Shown here piece after piece: positions 53,632 to 63,374 of a stretch of DNA of 64,000 bases (its first letter is position 1; every line of letters begins with the position of its first letter). The notes under the pieces are model-generated. The model searched no databases, was not told the origin of the DNA, and worked only from the letters and a program-made list of their open reading frames with translations. Source of the stretch: Shouchella hunanensis (GTDB lineage Bacteria; Bacillota; Bacilli; Bacillales; Bacillaceae_D); contig NZ_CP117834.1 of assembly GCF_028735875.1 (NCBI RefSeq), positions 2,158,001-2,222,000 on the forward strand. Reading direction: 5' to 3'. A program made the translations under genes and the position numbers.

Positions 53632-55428
53632 ATGAAACACATTTTGAAAGCGTTTGCTTTTTTGGTTGTTTTTTTATTTGGAAGCTTGATTGTGACGGGT
53701 GCTCATGGAAAGACACATGAATTGCCATTATTCTATTATGAACAAACGATCATTGATCCAGATGATCTGATGTACAATCCCACAGGAGAATATGATTTCC
53801 CGACAGTCATTCGAGCTGAAGATTATTTTGACCAACCTCTTGGAACCTATTACATGTACTATGGACCTCATGATAGACCTGGTGGTATTGCGCTTGCTTA
53901 TGCGGATTCTATCAAAGGTCCTTGGATTGAATACAGTGGGAATCCAATCATCGCAAGAGATTGGCAACCGCATTACAGTGTATCCCACGTTGCTTCAGCA
54001 CATCCAATTTGGAATGAAGAAGAAGAGAAGTTATTTCTCTATTTTCATGGAGAGAATTCAGTGACACGCCTTGCTACATCAGAAGACGGCATTCATTTTG
54101 ATTATGAGCAAGTGGTCATTCGCACGAGTGATTATACAGAAATTAATGAAGCCTCTTATGCGCGGGTGTTCGAGCATGAACTTGAAGGGAAAGACAATCG
54201 TTACGTCATGACGTTAATGGGAAATAACAATGGCACGAGGAAAATCTATTTAGCGTGGTCGAAAGATGGACGTGAATGGGAGACACAGCAGGAACCGCTA
54301 ATCTCACCTCAACCGGACCAAGGAGGGAATCTATCCGGTGCGTATTACTTTCCTTATAACGGCAATCATTACGTAACGGTTCATGGAGGATCTGGCAATC
54401 AATATGTAGTCGATGTTGGTGAAAATTTTGATCAAGAAATTCATTTAGGCGCTTATTATCAGCCGGCACAAAATGCTCCAGAGAACGGACGAGCGGCTTC
54501 TCGTTCGTATATTTATTCGGAGAATGAGCTTTACATGATCTATGAAGCAGGACAACGCGGGTCAACAAAAATTGCGCTTGCTCGTGCCATATATGATGAA
54601 GAAGTACGAGACATGGCTAAAGCTACACTACGTTCCACGGATGTAGTTGTCACTATAGGAAGCGAAATTGAGTTCGAAATAATAGCCGAACGTTACGATG
54701 GATCCCTCATTGATAAGCAGGAATTAGACGTTGAATTAACATCAAGTGATTCCTCAATCGTTCGCGTTGATCAAGGGAAGCTCTATTCAGGTTCAGAAGG
54801 ATTTGCAACAGTTCAAGCCGAAGTGTATTACAAAGGAAAACGTCTTTCGACAAATTCCGTGTTATTTGAGGTTCGTGAAGGAGAGGTCTGGAATGTCATT
54901 GACGAATCCTTTGTCGATTACACGAGACGTTGGCAAGTTGCTAAGGGAAGCGCGGCTCAAGGAACCATTGAGCAAGGGGCTGGGTTCGTTGACATTCAAG
55001 AAGAGCGAAGAGGGAGCGGTTCTTTTCATTACCTCACACATAGCGGGTTTTACTTGCCTGATTTTCACTTTACCCTTGAAGCAGATCTCGCTGTTCTGGG
55101 ACCAAGCCGAGGAAACGAGATGAGTATTAGACATGGCAACCAACAAAAATCAATTTTTATTCAGTATGATGGTGAGAGAGGGTGGATCCAAGACAGACTA
55201 AATCAGCCGACTGTTTCAGTGGAAATGAATCCAACTGCTCAAGCACGGTACACGCTTGTTTCAACAGGAAGAACGACGTACGACGTGTATCGTGAGGGTG
55301 AGTTTTTATTCCATTCGACATCGATCGCACAAACGGGTCAAGACCTGTTGAAAATTGGAGCGGATTCACAAGGTGATGCTGCCATGCGAGTAGAATCACT
55401 TAGAATGCAAACGAATCTTACTGAGTAA
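53632..55428 (+). CDS. Secreted beta-propeller glycosidase-like protein with C-terminal lectin-like domain
   Basis: The 598-residue protein starts with a signal peptide (MKHILKAFAFLVVFLFG, cleavage likely after AHG). Residues 40-320 form repeated W/Y-rich blades (YYMYYGPHDRPGGIALAYADSIKGPW, in two parts; KIYLAWSKDGREWE; YMIYEAGQRGSTKIALARA), like five-bladed propellers of GH43/GH32-type enzymes. An Ig-like region (about 330-410) and a jelly-roll lectin-like domain follow. I cannot assign a GH family or identify the catalytic acids safely. Its position upstream of a sugar ABC importer suggests extracellular cleavage or binding of a glycan. Confidence 0.7.
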   Translation: MKHILKAFAFLVVFLFGSLIVTGAHGKTHELPLFYYEQTIIDPDDLMYNPTGEYDFPTVIRAEDYFDQPLGTYYMYYGPHDRPGGIALAYADSIKGPWIEYSGNPIIARDWQPHYSVSHVASAHPIWNEEEEKLFLYFHGENSVTRLATSEDGIHFDYEQVVIRTSDYTEINEASYARVFEHELEGKDNRYVMTLMGNNNGTRKIYLAWSKDGREWETQQEPLISPQPDQGGNLSGAYYFPYNGNHYVTVHGGSGNQYVVDVGENFDQEIHLGAYYQPAQNAPENGRAASRSYIYSENELYMIYEAGQRGSTKIALARAIYDEEVRDMAKATLRSTDVVVTIGSEIEFEIIAERYDGSLIDKQELDVELTSSDSSIVRVDQGKLYSGSEGFATVQAEVYYKGKRLSTNSVLFEVREGEVWNVIDESFVDYTRRWQVAKGSAAQGTIEQGAGFVDIQEERRGSGSFHYLTHSGFYLPDFHFTLEADLAVLGPSRGNEMSIRHGNQQKSIFIQYDGERGWIQDRLNQPTVSVEMNPTAQARYTLVSTGRTTYDVYREGEFLFHSTSIAQTGQDLLKIGADSQGDAAMRVESLRMQTNLTE

Positions 55429-55436
55429 GCGAAATG

Positions 55437-55464
55437 GAACCTTCTGATCAAGAAGGTTCTTTTT
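55437..55464 (+). terminator. Terminator after the propeller gene
   Basis: GAACCTTCT-GATCA-AGAAGGTTC is a perfect 9-bp stem followed by TTTTTCT. Confidence 0.9.
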
Positions 55465-55485
55465 CTATAAAAGGGAGGGATGGAA

Positions 55486-56211
55486 GTGTATAAAGTTGTT
55501 ATTGCAGAAGATGAGAAAATGATACGAAAAGGACTGGTAACAATTGTGAATCAGCTTGTTAGGGATTTTACCGTTATTGGTGAGGCCGATAATGGCGAGA
55601 CGGCGCTCCATTTGCTCGCTCATGATTGTCCTGATGTCTTGGTAACGGATATTCGAATGCCGAAACGAGATGGATTATCGTTAATGAAACAAGTCCGTGC
55701 TTATTTTCCACAGGTGCGCATTATCGTTGTCAGTGGTCACGAAGAATTTTCGTACGCTCAGCAAGCTATTCAGCACGGGGTGAGTCGCTATTTATTAAAG
55801 CCGATTGATCGAACAGAAGTGGTAGCTGCTTTCGATGAAATTAAAGCCGGATTAAGTGAGGTGGAAGAGAGCTATCACGAAGATCCGTTCATTCAGCAAG
55901 TGGATGACTATATTAAAGCGCATATAGATCAAGACATTACGTTAACAGATGTAGCTAAGCTTGTGCACTTACATCCGACTTATTTCAGTCAATGGTTTAA
56001 AGACAAGAGTGGAAAGAACTTTTCTACGTATGTCACTGAAAGAAGGTTGAAACGGGCTGAGACGTTACTTCATCAAACCAACTTGCGCATTTACGAGATA
56101 GCGAGAATGTCAGGCTATCAAAGTCAGAAACATTTTATGAAGCTATTTAAGAAAGAAAAGCAGTGTACACCGACGCAGTACAGGAAGAAAACGTTTATGC
56201 AACAAAAGTGA
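55486..56211 (+). CDS. YesN-type AraC family response regulator
   Basis: The 241-residue protein has a receiver domain (VVIAEDE, phospho-acceptor about D55 in VLVTDIRMPKRDG, K in LLKPIDRTE) and a C-terminal AraC double helix-turn-helix (VHLHPTYFSQWFKDKSGKNF, IYEIARMSGYQSQKHFMKLFKK). It is shorter than typical YesN because the linker is compact. GTG 55486 is preferred because the ATG at 55480 abuts GGGAGGG. With the YesM kinase gene directly after it, it should control the adjacent sugar transporter genes. Confidence 0.9.
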   Translation: MYKVVIAEDEKMIRKGLVTIVNQLVRDFTVIGEADNGETALHLLAHDCPDVLVTDIRMPKRDGLSLMKQVRAYFPQVRIIVVSGHEEFSYAQQAIQHGVSRYLLKPIDRTEVVAAFDEIKAGLSEVEESYHEDPFIQQVDDYIKAHIDQDITLTDVAKLVHLHPTYFSQWFKDKSGKNFSTYVTERRLKRAETLLHQTNLRIYEIARMSGYQSQKHFMKLFKKEKQCTPTQYRKKTFMQQK

Positions 56212-56223
56212 GGTGGGAAAAGC

Positions 56224-57930
56224 ATGTCACTGAGACAGAAAATCATCGTGTTGTTTCTCGCTATTGTATTGGTGCCTTTAAATCTACTGGGAATGATTAC
56301 CTATTCCTATTTTTCGAAAACGTTGGAGGATCAAACGTACCATTACACGGTACAAGTGATTGATCAATTGAATCAGAACGTCAATGCATTTATTGATGAA
56401 ATGCACCGATTATCCCTTCTTCCTCTATACGATCGAGAAATTTTAACGATTTTAAAGAACCGAACCGAGGATTCTTATTCTTATTATCCACAAACGGAAG
56501 AACTTGAACGCATGAGTTCGTTTCTATCTACCCTCTCCTATAATCGAAAAGAGCTTTCTGGGGTTCATATTATTGCAAGAGATGGAAGTTTGTTTAGCGA
56601 TCTCGGTTCACCTCGAACGGTACATCGTATTAGTGATGAATCTAGCTTCTGGCATCAGAATATTCAACAAGGAGAAGGTGCTTCTTTGCTCGTGCCTGCT
56701 CACGAGCCAGCCTATATGGTTGGGAACGAAAAGACCGTTTTCTCAGTTGGCCGCTTACTCCGAGATCCAGATGGGTTCCGTCCCCTTGGCATGATTAAAG
56801 TCGATATCGAAATGAGCTATATTGAATCCCTGTTAACAGATGTGGATTTGTCAGAAGAAGCGTCTATCACAATGGTTGATCGTCATGGACAGCTCATTTA
56901 TGAAACTGGAAAAGCCATTACGCCTATTTTAAAGAAAGTAGACAAAGAGGGACAACCCCTTGTTGAACGTGAACGAGTGACGGCTGATGGCGTAAATTAT
57001 TTACCGGTGCTCCGGCAATCGAGTGGAGAGGTTCAGACGATTGTGCTGTTACCAGAAAATGAAATTGTCGGTGCCTCCCAGTCACTCCGAATCGTCACCA
57101 TTGGATTAATGGTAGCGGTGTCAGGGGTCATCCTTTTATTAGCGCGAGTCGCTGAGCGTTCATTAACCAAGCCAATCTTTGAGCTACGCCAAATGATGGA
57201 AAAGGCTGAAAAAGGAGAATTTCAGCACCGTATGACGCCTTCTTCGAAAGACGAGCTGGGTCAACTTGCTCTTAGCTATAATCATATGATGGAGCAGATT
57301 AACGAGCTGATTGCAAAAGTGTATCAAACCGAAATACGTGAAAAAGATGCCGAAATAAAAGCACTGCAAACGCAAATGAACCCCCACTTTATTTACAATA
57401 CATTAGAACATATAAATATGATTGCGATTACAAAACATGAATACGAACTTTCCGATATGGTCGCTTCTCTCGGACGCCTTATCCGCTACAGCATCGATCA
57501 GAAAACCCGGTTTGTTCCTTTGCGAGATGAACTGTTATTCGTTAAAGCGTATATAGCCATTCAAGAAAAACGATTAGAAGGAAAAGTAACGTTTGATATC
57601 TCCATACCAGAGAAGATGTTGACGCTCTTCATCCCAAAATTGATTCTTCAACCGTTGCTTGAAAATGCCATCGTGCATGGACATCAACATGGTGAAATAA
57701 AAGGAAGAATTGGAGTAAAGGGGTGGCAAGATCACACGTTTTCTTACTTGGAAGTGAGAGATCAAGGGCAAGGAATGAAGCAGTCCATGAGTATTGGAAC
57801 TGGAAACCGTGTGGCGCTTAACAATATCGCAGAGCGACTTGCGCTGCTTTTAGGAGAACAAGCTGTGCTGACCATTAAGAGCGAGGAAGGAATAGGGATG
57901 TCCGTCACAATCACTTTACCAAAGACCTGA
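56224..57930 (+). CDS. YesM-type sensor histidine kinase
   Basis: The 568-residue protein has an N-terminal TM helix (IIVLFLAIVLVPLNLLGMITY), a Cache-like extracellular domain (about 35-285), a second TM near 290-310 and HAMP. His_kinase with H388 follows (NPHFIYNTLEHIN), and then HATPase_c (LILQPLLENAIVHG, DQGQGMK, GIGMSVTITLP). It detects an extracellular carbohydrate signal, or a binding protein, and phosphorylates the YesN-like regulator. ATG follows GTGAGGTGGG. Confidence 0.9.
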   Translation: MSLRQKIIVLFLAIVLVPLNLLGMITYSYFSKTLEDQTYHYTVQVIDQLNQNVNAFIDEMHRLSLLPLYDREILTILKNRTEDSYSYYPQTEELERMSSFLSTLSYNRKELSGVHIIARDGSLFSDLGSPRTVHRISDESSFWHQNIQQGEGASLLVPAHEPAYMVGNEKTVFSVGRLLRDPDGFRPLGMIKVDIEMSYIESLLTDVDLSEEASITMVDRHGQLIYETGKAITPILKKVDKEGQPLVERERVTADGVNYLPVLRQSSGEVQTIVLLPENEIVGASQSLRIVTIGLMVAVSGVILLLARVAERSLTKPIFELRQMMEKAEKGEFQHRMTPSSKDELGQLALSYNHMMEQINELIAKVYQTEIREKDAEIKALQTQMNPHFIYNTLEHINMIAITKHEYELSDMVASLGRLIRYSIDQKTRFVPLRDELLFVKAYIAIQEKRLEGKVTFDISIPEKMLTLFIPKLILQPLLENAIVHGHQHGEIKGRIGVKGWQDHTFSYLEVRDQGQGMKQSMSIGTGNRVALNNIAERLALLLGEQAVLTIKSEEGIGMSVTITLPKT

Positions 57931-57969
57931 ATAAAAGATACCAAATCAAAAACGAGCACCCTCCCGAAT

Positions 57970-57983
57970 TGTAAGCGCTTTAT
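57970..57983 (+). promoter_or_regulatory. Partial cre-like site upstream of the sugar-binding protein gene
   Basis: TGTAAGCGCTTTAT keeps the TGnAAGCGnT half of the CcpA catabolite-response consensus but lacks the final CA, so it would be a weak site. Confidence 0.4.
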
Positions 57984-58020
57984 TTAAACTGAGAATAAGA
58001 ACAAAAAAGGGGGATCTAAG

Positions 58021-59286
58021 ATGAAAAGATGGGGTGTTAGCGCGGGATTTTTGCTTATTGTGGCAGGCTGTTCTTCCTCTGGTGGGTCGGCGACAAATGA
58101 TGGAGAAGAACAAATTGAATTGACCTTTTCAACATGGGGCAATGAAAACCACATTGCCGTTTATGAAGAATTATTAGAGGCCTATTACGTCGATCATCCA
58201 AATGTAAACGTTACGATTCAAACAACACCATTTCCAGATTACCAGCAAAATATGACGGTATTAGCGGCTGGACAAGAACTTCCAGACATCGGCTGGGCGG
58301 CTGAACGGATGGTGCCACAATTTATCGAGAATAACATTCTTGCAGACATTGGGGTTCTTCGACAAGATGAATCATTTAACTTCGATGATATCTTGCCAGG
58401 CACGATTACCCAGTACGAAGTGGACGACGCCCTCTATGGTGTGCCGTTTTCTAGTCCACCTCATATCATTTATTACAATAAAACACTGTTTGAAGAAAAA
58501 GGTTTAGACACACCACAAGAACTTGAAAGTCGAGGAGACTGGACGTGGGAGGCTTTTGAAGAAGCCGCAGCTGTTATTGCCGAAGATGAAGGTGTTTACG
58601 GTGCCAATTTCTTTCGGGCTTGGGAAACGTGGGAAAACCTACTTGCTCATACGCGAGCTGAGGGAGGCGACCTTTTTAACGAAGAGACAACCGAGTTTAC
58701 GTGGAACAGTGATGCTGGTATTTCGACATTAGCGATGCTCGATCGAATGATGTTTGAAGATCGCTCTCATCCACGCGCAGGCGATCAGGTTGCATTTGAA
58801 GCTGGTAATGTAGGGATGTTCTTTGATGTCTATAGCTATGTATCAACGGCTAGAGGCATTGACGCATTTGAGTGGGATATTGCGCCAGTTCCCCTTGGCT
58901 CAGCAGGGCGCTCGCCGATTCTTGGTCAGGCAGGTTATGTGATGTTTGAAGGAACCGAGCATCCAGAAGAAGCGCTTGATCTCATTCGCTACTTTGCGAG
59001 TGAAACAGGAATGGAAGCAACCTCTACTTATTTTGCACCACCACGCGCATCGGTACTTGAATCGGATGCATTTATTGAACAACCTGGTAATCCTCCTCGG
59101 GAAAGCATGGAGTCAACGATCTTAAGCTTAAGCGAGGAAGCACGTGTCTTACCGATTCACCCTGAATGGCAAAACATCGACAATCACATTCTACAAGGGT
59201 TTGACCGGTTATTTGGTCAGACTGCGGAACCAGCCGACATTCTTGAACAGATGGAAGCGAGTATTAATCCGCTGGTGCAAGAGTGA
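58021..59286 (+). CDS. Sugar ABC transporter substrate-binding lipoprotein
   Basis: The 421-residue protein has a lipoprotein signal ending VAGCSSSGG and the extracellular solute-binding family 1 pattern: IELTFSTWGNENHIAVYEELLEAYYVDHPNVNV (in parts), LPDIGWAAERMVPQFIEN, YGVPFSSPPHIIYYNKTLFEEKGL. It should bind an oligosaccharide or sugar derivative outside the membrane and deliver it to the two permeases that follow. The ATG follows AAGGGGGATC. No ATPase gene is present in the cluster, so a shared MsmK-type ATPase is likely used. Confidence 0.92.
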   Translation: MKRWGVSAGFLLIVAGCSSSGGSATNDGEEQIELTFSTWGNENHIAVYEELLEAYYVDHPNVNVTIQTTPFPDYQQNMTVLAAGQELPDIGWAAERMVPQFIENNILADIGVLRQDESFNFDDILPGTITQYEVDDALYGVPFSSPPHIIYYNKTLFEEKGLDTPQELESRGDWTWEAFEEAAAVIAEDEGVYGANFFRAWETWENLLAHTRAEGGDLFNEETTEFTWNSDAGISTLAMLDRMMFEDRSHPRAGDQVAFEAGNVGMFFDVYSYVSTARGIDAFEWDIAPVPLGSAGRSPILGQAGYVMFEGTEHPEEALDLIRYFASETGMEATSTYFAPPRASVLESDAFIEQPGNPPRESMESTILSLSEEARVLPIHPEWQNIDNHILQGFDRLFGQTAEPADILEQMEASINPLVQE

Positions 59287-59305
59287 GCTGCGGAGGGATT
59301 AAGAA

Positions 59306-60229
59306 ATGAATGTAGATACGCAACCTGAACAAAACCAAACAAAACGGCGAAAACCATTTTTCAAACAAGATACTCTCGCAGGCTGGTTGTTTCTTAGTCC
59401 AATGCTCATCGGTTTCACTGTTTTTATGTTCGTGCCAATTGGCTTTGCCTTTTATATGAGCTTTACAGACTGGCCGTTGCTTGGTCAGTCGGAGTTCATT
59501 GGAACGGCGAATTATCGAGCTATTGTCCAAGACCCAGAATTCCAACAAGTGATGGGCAATACGATTTTGTTTACTGCCGGGCTTGTGCCTTTTAATATTC
59601 TTCTTGCTCTTGGATTGGCACTGCTACTGCGCCATCCGCTACCACTGATGGGCATGTTCCGAACGATTGTCTTTGTACCGGTAGTCACAACACTTGTTGT
59701 ATGGGCGATTGTCTGGCGCTATATGTTTGCGACTGATTACGGATTTATTAACTCCATCCTTGGTTGGGTTGGAGTTGAACCACAAGCATGGCTCTATAGT
59801 AAGGACTTGGCGATGCCGGCTGTTATTATCACAAGTGTGTTGAAAAATGTAGGACTAAACATGGTCCTGTTTTTAGCAGCATTACAGATGGTGCCGAAGA
59901 ATTTATACGAAGCGGCACGAATCGATGGAGCAGGGAGCTGGCGTCAATTCCAGAACATTACGCTTCCCATTATTTCCCCAACCGTGTTTCTAGCAACTAT
60001 TATTACAATCATTGGGGCGATGAAAATCTTCGCCCAAATCTTTGTGATGACACGTGGAGGTCCGGAAAGTAGCACGAAAGTGATCGTCTACTATATTTGG
60101 GAAAAAGCCTTTCGTCTGTTTGACATGGGCTACGCTTCAGCGGCTGCGTTTATTCTATTTTTTCTAATCTTTGCATTCACATTGATTCAATGGTGGCTAC
60201 GGAAAAGGTGGGTTTACAATGAAGATTAA
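59306..60229 (+). CDS. Sugar ABC transporter permease (UgpA/MalF type)
   Basis: The 307-residue protein has six TM helices: LAGWLFLSPMLIGFTVFMFVP at the start and the EAA loop NLYEAARIDGAGSWRQFQNITLPIISP near residue 215 (in parts), which contacts the ATPase. The ribosome binding site is GGAGGGATT. It overlaps the next permease gene by 11 bases and forms a heterodimeric channel with it. Confidence 0.92.
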   Translation: MNVDTQPEQNQTKRRKPFFKQDTLAGWLFLSPMLIGFTVFMFVPIGFAFYMSFTDWPLLGQSEFIGTANYRAIVQDPEFQQVMGNTILFTAGLVPFNILLALGLALLLRHPLPLMGMFRTIVFVPVVTTLVVWAIVWRYMFATDYGFINSILGWVGVEPQAWLYSKDLAMPAVIITSVLKNVGLNMVLFLAALQMVPKNLYEAARIDGAGSWRQFQNITLPIISPTVFLATIITIIGAMKIFAQIFVMTRGGPESSTKVIVYYIWEKAFRLFDMGYASAAAFILFFLIFAFTLIQWWLRKRWVYNED

Positions 60230-61052
60230 TTCCATGTCCACACTTATTCGTTATTTGCTCTTAACAATGATCTCGGCGATTATGCTGCTTCCCTTCATTT
60301 GGATGGTAACCACGTCATTAAAAGATCCAAATCAAATTTTCTCACTGCCACCAACGTTTATTCCAAATCCGATTCAGTGGGACAGCTATATCAATGTGTT
60401 AACCAGTACGTATTTTTTGAGGCAAATGTTCAACAGCATCTACATTGGTGCCGCCGTCACAATTGGGACAGTATTCCTTGCCTCTCTAGCAGGCTATGCG
60501 TTTGCTCGGATCCCTTTTAAAGGCAGAAATCTTGTTTTTCTCGCTTTTTTAAGTGTCATGATGATCCCCGGCGAAGTCACGATTATTCCGCTTTTTCTGT
60601 TTATGAGAGAACTTGGGTGGATTGATACACATTGGCCGTTAATCATCATTCCAATCTTTGGTGCTGGTGGAGCATTTGGCATCTTTGTGATGCGCCAATT
60701 TTTTAAACAAGTTCCTGCTGAATTAGAAGATGCAGCCCGAATAGATGGCTGTTCTCGCTTTCGAATTTTCTTGCAGATTATGCTACCGCTATCAAAACCG
60801 GCATTAGCAACGGTCACCATTTTTACCTTTTTAACGAACTGGAACGAGTTTTTGGAGCCTTTAATTTTTATTAACTCAAGGGAGTTAATGACCTTGCCGC
60901 TCGCGCTCTCCTTATTTACAGATGAAGCAGGAACCGATTGGAGCTCGCTCATGAGCGCATCTGTTCTAGCGACGTTGCCTGTGCTAGTCATCTTTTTTTT
61001 CGCACAGAAGCAATTCATCGAGAGCTTAGCTATGTCTGGTTCAAAAGAATAA
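60219..61052 (+). CDS. Sugar ABC transporter permease (UgpE/MalG type)
   Basis: The 277-residue protein has six TM helices, the typical opening MISAIMLLPFIWMVTTSLKD, VTIIPLFLFMRELGWIDTHW and the EAA loop ELEDAARIDGCSRFRIFLQIMLP, here cited in part. It pairs with the preceding permease. The start codon overlaps the upstream gene, with AAGGTGGG inside that gene as ribosome binding site. Confidence 0.92.
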   Translation: MKINSMSTLIRYLLLTMISAIMLLPFIWMVTTSLKDPNQIFSLPPTFIPNPIQWDSYINVLTSTYFLRQMFNSIYIGAAVTIGTVFLASLAGYAFARIPFKGRNLVFLAFLSVMMIPGEVTIIPLFLFMRELGWIDTHWPLIIIPIFGAGGAFGIFVMRQFFKQVPAELEDAARIDGCSRFRIFLQIMLPLSKPALATVTIFTFLTNWNEFLEPLIFINSRELMTLPLALSLFTDEAGTDWSSLMSASVLATLPVLVIFFFAQKQFIESLAMSGSKE

Positions 61053-61072
61053 GAAAAACGGAGGTCCTATAA

Positions 61073-62437
61073 ATGAGACAGATCACAGAAGTAGAAAAAC
61101 AAGTGCGCGTACGAGGAGAGGCAGACGTTGTTGTATGTGGAGGAGGTCCTGCAGGAATTGGTGCTGCTTTAAGTGCTGCACGTAACGGTGCCAAAACGAT
61201 TTTACTTGAATCCCACGGTTTTCTTGGCGGCATGGGAACAGCGGGGATGGTGACATCTTTCGCATATGGCTATCATGACAAAGAGCGCTTTATTACCGGT
61301 GGCATCTTTCAAGAAATTCGACAAAAGCTCTATGATAGAGGTGGTCTCATCATGACCGATCGCAAAGGCTGGGAGCCCTTTAATGCAGAGCAGTATAAGA
61401 TACTTGCATTTGAGCTTCTTGCTGAAGCAGGTGTGGAGCTTCTTTGTCACACGACGATTGTTGATACGATTACGAAAGACGGCACCATCGAAGCGATTCT
61501 CATTGAAAGCAAGGCAGGTAGGGAGGCGCTGATAGCGACTCATGTTATTGATGCAACAGGTGATGGAGACGTGGCGGAACGAGCCGGGGCGACCTGCAAG
61601 ATTGGTAGAGATAAAGACGGAGGTACCCAGCCCTCCTCACTCATGTACGTGCTCGGCAACGTTGATACAGCCGCTCTCGGCCATAAGCTTGACGAAGAAG
61701 GACGCCGTGGTTATTGGAAAACCGATGACGGCTATCACTATTTAAATGCAACAGGCTTCGCACGGGAAATTGAACAAGCTAAGCGAGATGGCTTTCTAAC
61801 GAAAGTAAACCGAGATCATGTCGCGGCCATCTTTACCGTTCCATGGATGGACAACGTTGTCGGCATTAACTTTGGCCGAATTCAAGGAAAAAATGCCCTC
61901 GATCCGCGCGATCTGACAGATGCGGAAGTGCTCGGACGGGAACAAGTGCTAGACGGAATCGCTTTTCTAAAAGAATATGTCCCGGGCTTCGAGCGAGCAG
62001 AACTTCTGCAAACGGCGCCACAAGTAGGTATACGTGAAACGAGACGTGTTATCGGAGACTACGTTATGACACAAGAAGATATTGTCGACTTAAAGCAGTT
62101 CGACGACTGCATCGCGCAATCTTGTTACATGATTGACATTCACTCACCAGACTCAGCTACAACCGAAATCTACAAATTACCGAAAGGAACCCACTACGAC
62201 ATCCCCTATCGCTCACTCCTACCAAAGGGACTGAACAACCTGCTGGTTGCTGGTCGCTGCATCTCAGCGACCCACGAAGCCCTCGGCTCTTTTCGGGTTC
62301 AAGCAATCTGCCTCGCAATCGGTGAAGCTGCTGGAGCAGCCGCCACTCTTGCTGTAAAAGAATCTTGCACTCCACGAGAGATTAACGTGAAGCAGTTGCA
62401 AGACACGCTGGTTGGACAAGGTGCGATATTGAGTTAA
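61073..62437 (+). CDS. FAD-dependent oxidoreductase (FAD_oxidored family)
   Basis: The 454-residue protein has an N-terminal FAD-binding Rossmann loop (ADVVVCGGGPAGIGAALSAAR), FLGGMGTAGMVTSF, VIDATGDGDVAERAGA in the middle and the C-terminal GLNNLLVAGRCISATHEALGSFRVQ with the second FAD contact. This family (PF12831-like) is often found in carbohydrate operons, where members oxidise sugars or uncommon metabolites; no specific reaction can be named. It follows the transporter by 20 bases and should act on the imported compound in the cytoplasm. A terminator follows. Confidence 0.88.
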   Translation: MRQITEVEKQVRVRGEADVVVCGGGPAGIGAALSAARNGAKTILLESHGFLGGMGTAGMVTSFAYGYHDKERFITGGIFQEIRQKLYDRGGLIMTDRKGWEPFNAEQYKILAFELLAEAGVELLCHTTIVDTITKDGTIEAILIESKAGREALIATHVIDATGDGDVAERAGATCKIGRDKDGGTQPSSLMYVLGNVDTAALGHKLDEEGRRGYWKTDDGYHYLNATGFAREIEQAKRDGFLTKVNRDHVAAIFTVPWMDNVVGINFGRIQGKNALDPRDLTDAEVLGREQVLDGIAFLKEYVPGFERAELLQTAPQVGIRETRRVIGDYVMTQEDIVDLKQFDDCIAQSCYMIDIHSPDSATTEIYKLPKGTHYDIPYRSLLPKGLNNLLVAGRCISATHEALGSFRVQAICLAIGEAAGAAATLAVKESCTPREINVKQLQDTLVGQGAILS

Positions 62438-62470
62438 TGGAGGAGACCCCTGCGCGAGGTCTAAATAGAG

Positions 62471-62508
62471 AGAACCCCTTTTTGCTACTAAAGGGGTTCT
62501 TTTTTTTC
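62471..62508 (+). terminator. Terminator of the carbohydrate operon
   Basis: AGAACCCCTTT and AAAGGGGTTCT form an 11-bp stem followed by a run of T. Confidence 0.92.
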
Positions 62509-62678
62509 GTGTACACTTTTTACTATAGTCTGTAGGGAACAAATAATCTAGTAAACGTAATTTGACTTTAATAGACAGTTTCTTTATGTTCCTATAAAAT
62601 GGAAAAGAAAAAAGTGAATGGTAGCTATTGAATGAACATTGCAAAAACCATAAGTAGAAAAGGAGGGTCGTTTTTACT

Positions 62679-63068
62679 GTGGCTGACTTGACGAAAATTC
62701 TTAATTTGCAAACGAAACTTGGCACGATGCGCACACAGCTCGGAAATACAGAAGATAAGATTGAGCGGTTAAAAAAAGCAAAAAATGCCCTAAGCACTGA
62801 ACAAGAAATGCTCCATAACCATAAAGCGAGAATGAACGAGCCAGAGATTGATGGCAACGCTTGGCGCGGCAATGCAGCATCCGAGCATGAGGATATTCGA
62901 AGTGAGATGCACGCATCGTACGTAGATGCGCAGGATCGTGCTGAGGGAATGCTTAGCTCTATCGAATCAGAAATTTCCAATCTGCAAGGTGAAGCGTCTA
63001 GGTGCTTAACCTCTATACTAACAATGGAAACGTCTTTGCAAACATTGCGAAACCGTCTATCAACGTAA
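62679..63068 (+). CDS. ywqH: YwqH-like (DUF5082) LXG-associated helical protein
   Basis: The 129-residue all-helical protein (LQTKLGTMRTQLGNTEDKIERL, coiled-coil; WRGNAASEHEDIRSEM with a WxG-like WRG) resembles YwqH/DUF5082. In Bacillus such genes precede LXG toxin genes and their products bind the LXG N-terminal helix bundle to target it to the type VII (Yuk/Yue) secretion system. GTG start with AAAGGAGGG upstream. First gene of the toxin operon. Confidence 0.82.
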   Translation: MADLTKILNLQTKLGTMRTQLGNTEDKIERLKKAKNALSTEQEMLHNHKARMNEPEIDGNAWRGNAASEHEDIRSEMHASYVDAQDRAEGMLSSIESEISNLQGEASRCLTSILTMETSLQTLRNRLST

Positions 63069-63087
63069 ATCGAGAGGAGATCCCCTT

Positions 63088-63351
63088 ATGCCTGAAATTA
63101 AAGTGAATGAAGAAGAAATACTAAGCGTATTAAGTGAAGCAGGTGAAAAAGCAAGTTTCATAGTTTCAGATAGTGAACCGGCGATTGAGACATCATCGAT
63201 GGCCTTTCTTACAAAACTGGTCGAGTTCGAAAGTGGATACGCTAATCAACTTAAGGCGTTTTTAGATGTGTTCAAAAGCGTGCAACAAGAAAGTGAGGAG
63301 CTTATTAAAACATACGGAGAAGTCGATCGCTCACTCGCAAGCCATAGATAA
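63088..63351 (+). CDS. ywqI: YwqI-like (DUF5344) LXG-associated protein
   Basis: The 87-residue helical protein (EIKVNEEEILSVLSEAGEKA, then FESGYANQLKAFLDVFKSVQQES) matches the YwqI/DUF5344 type. It acts as the second small partner of the LXG effector in type VII secretion. It starts 19 bases after ywqH with GAGAGGAG upstream, and the LXG gene follows 23 bases downstream. Confidence 0.82.
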   Translation: MPEIKVNEEEILSVLSEAGEKASFIVSDSEPAIETSSMAFLTKLVEFESGYANQLKAFLDVFKSVQQESEELIKTYGEVDRSLASHR

Positions 63352-63374
63352 TGATAGGAAAGGATGCCGAATGA

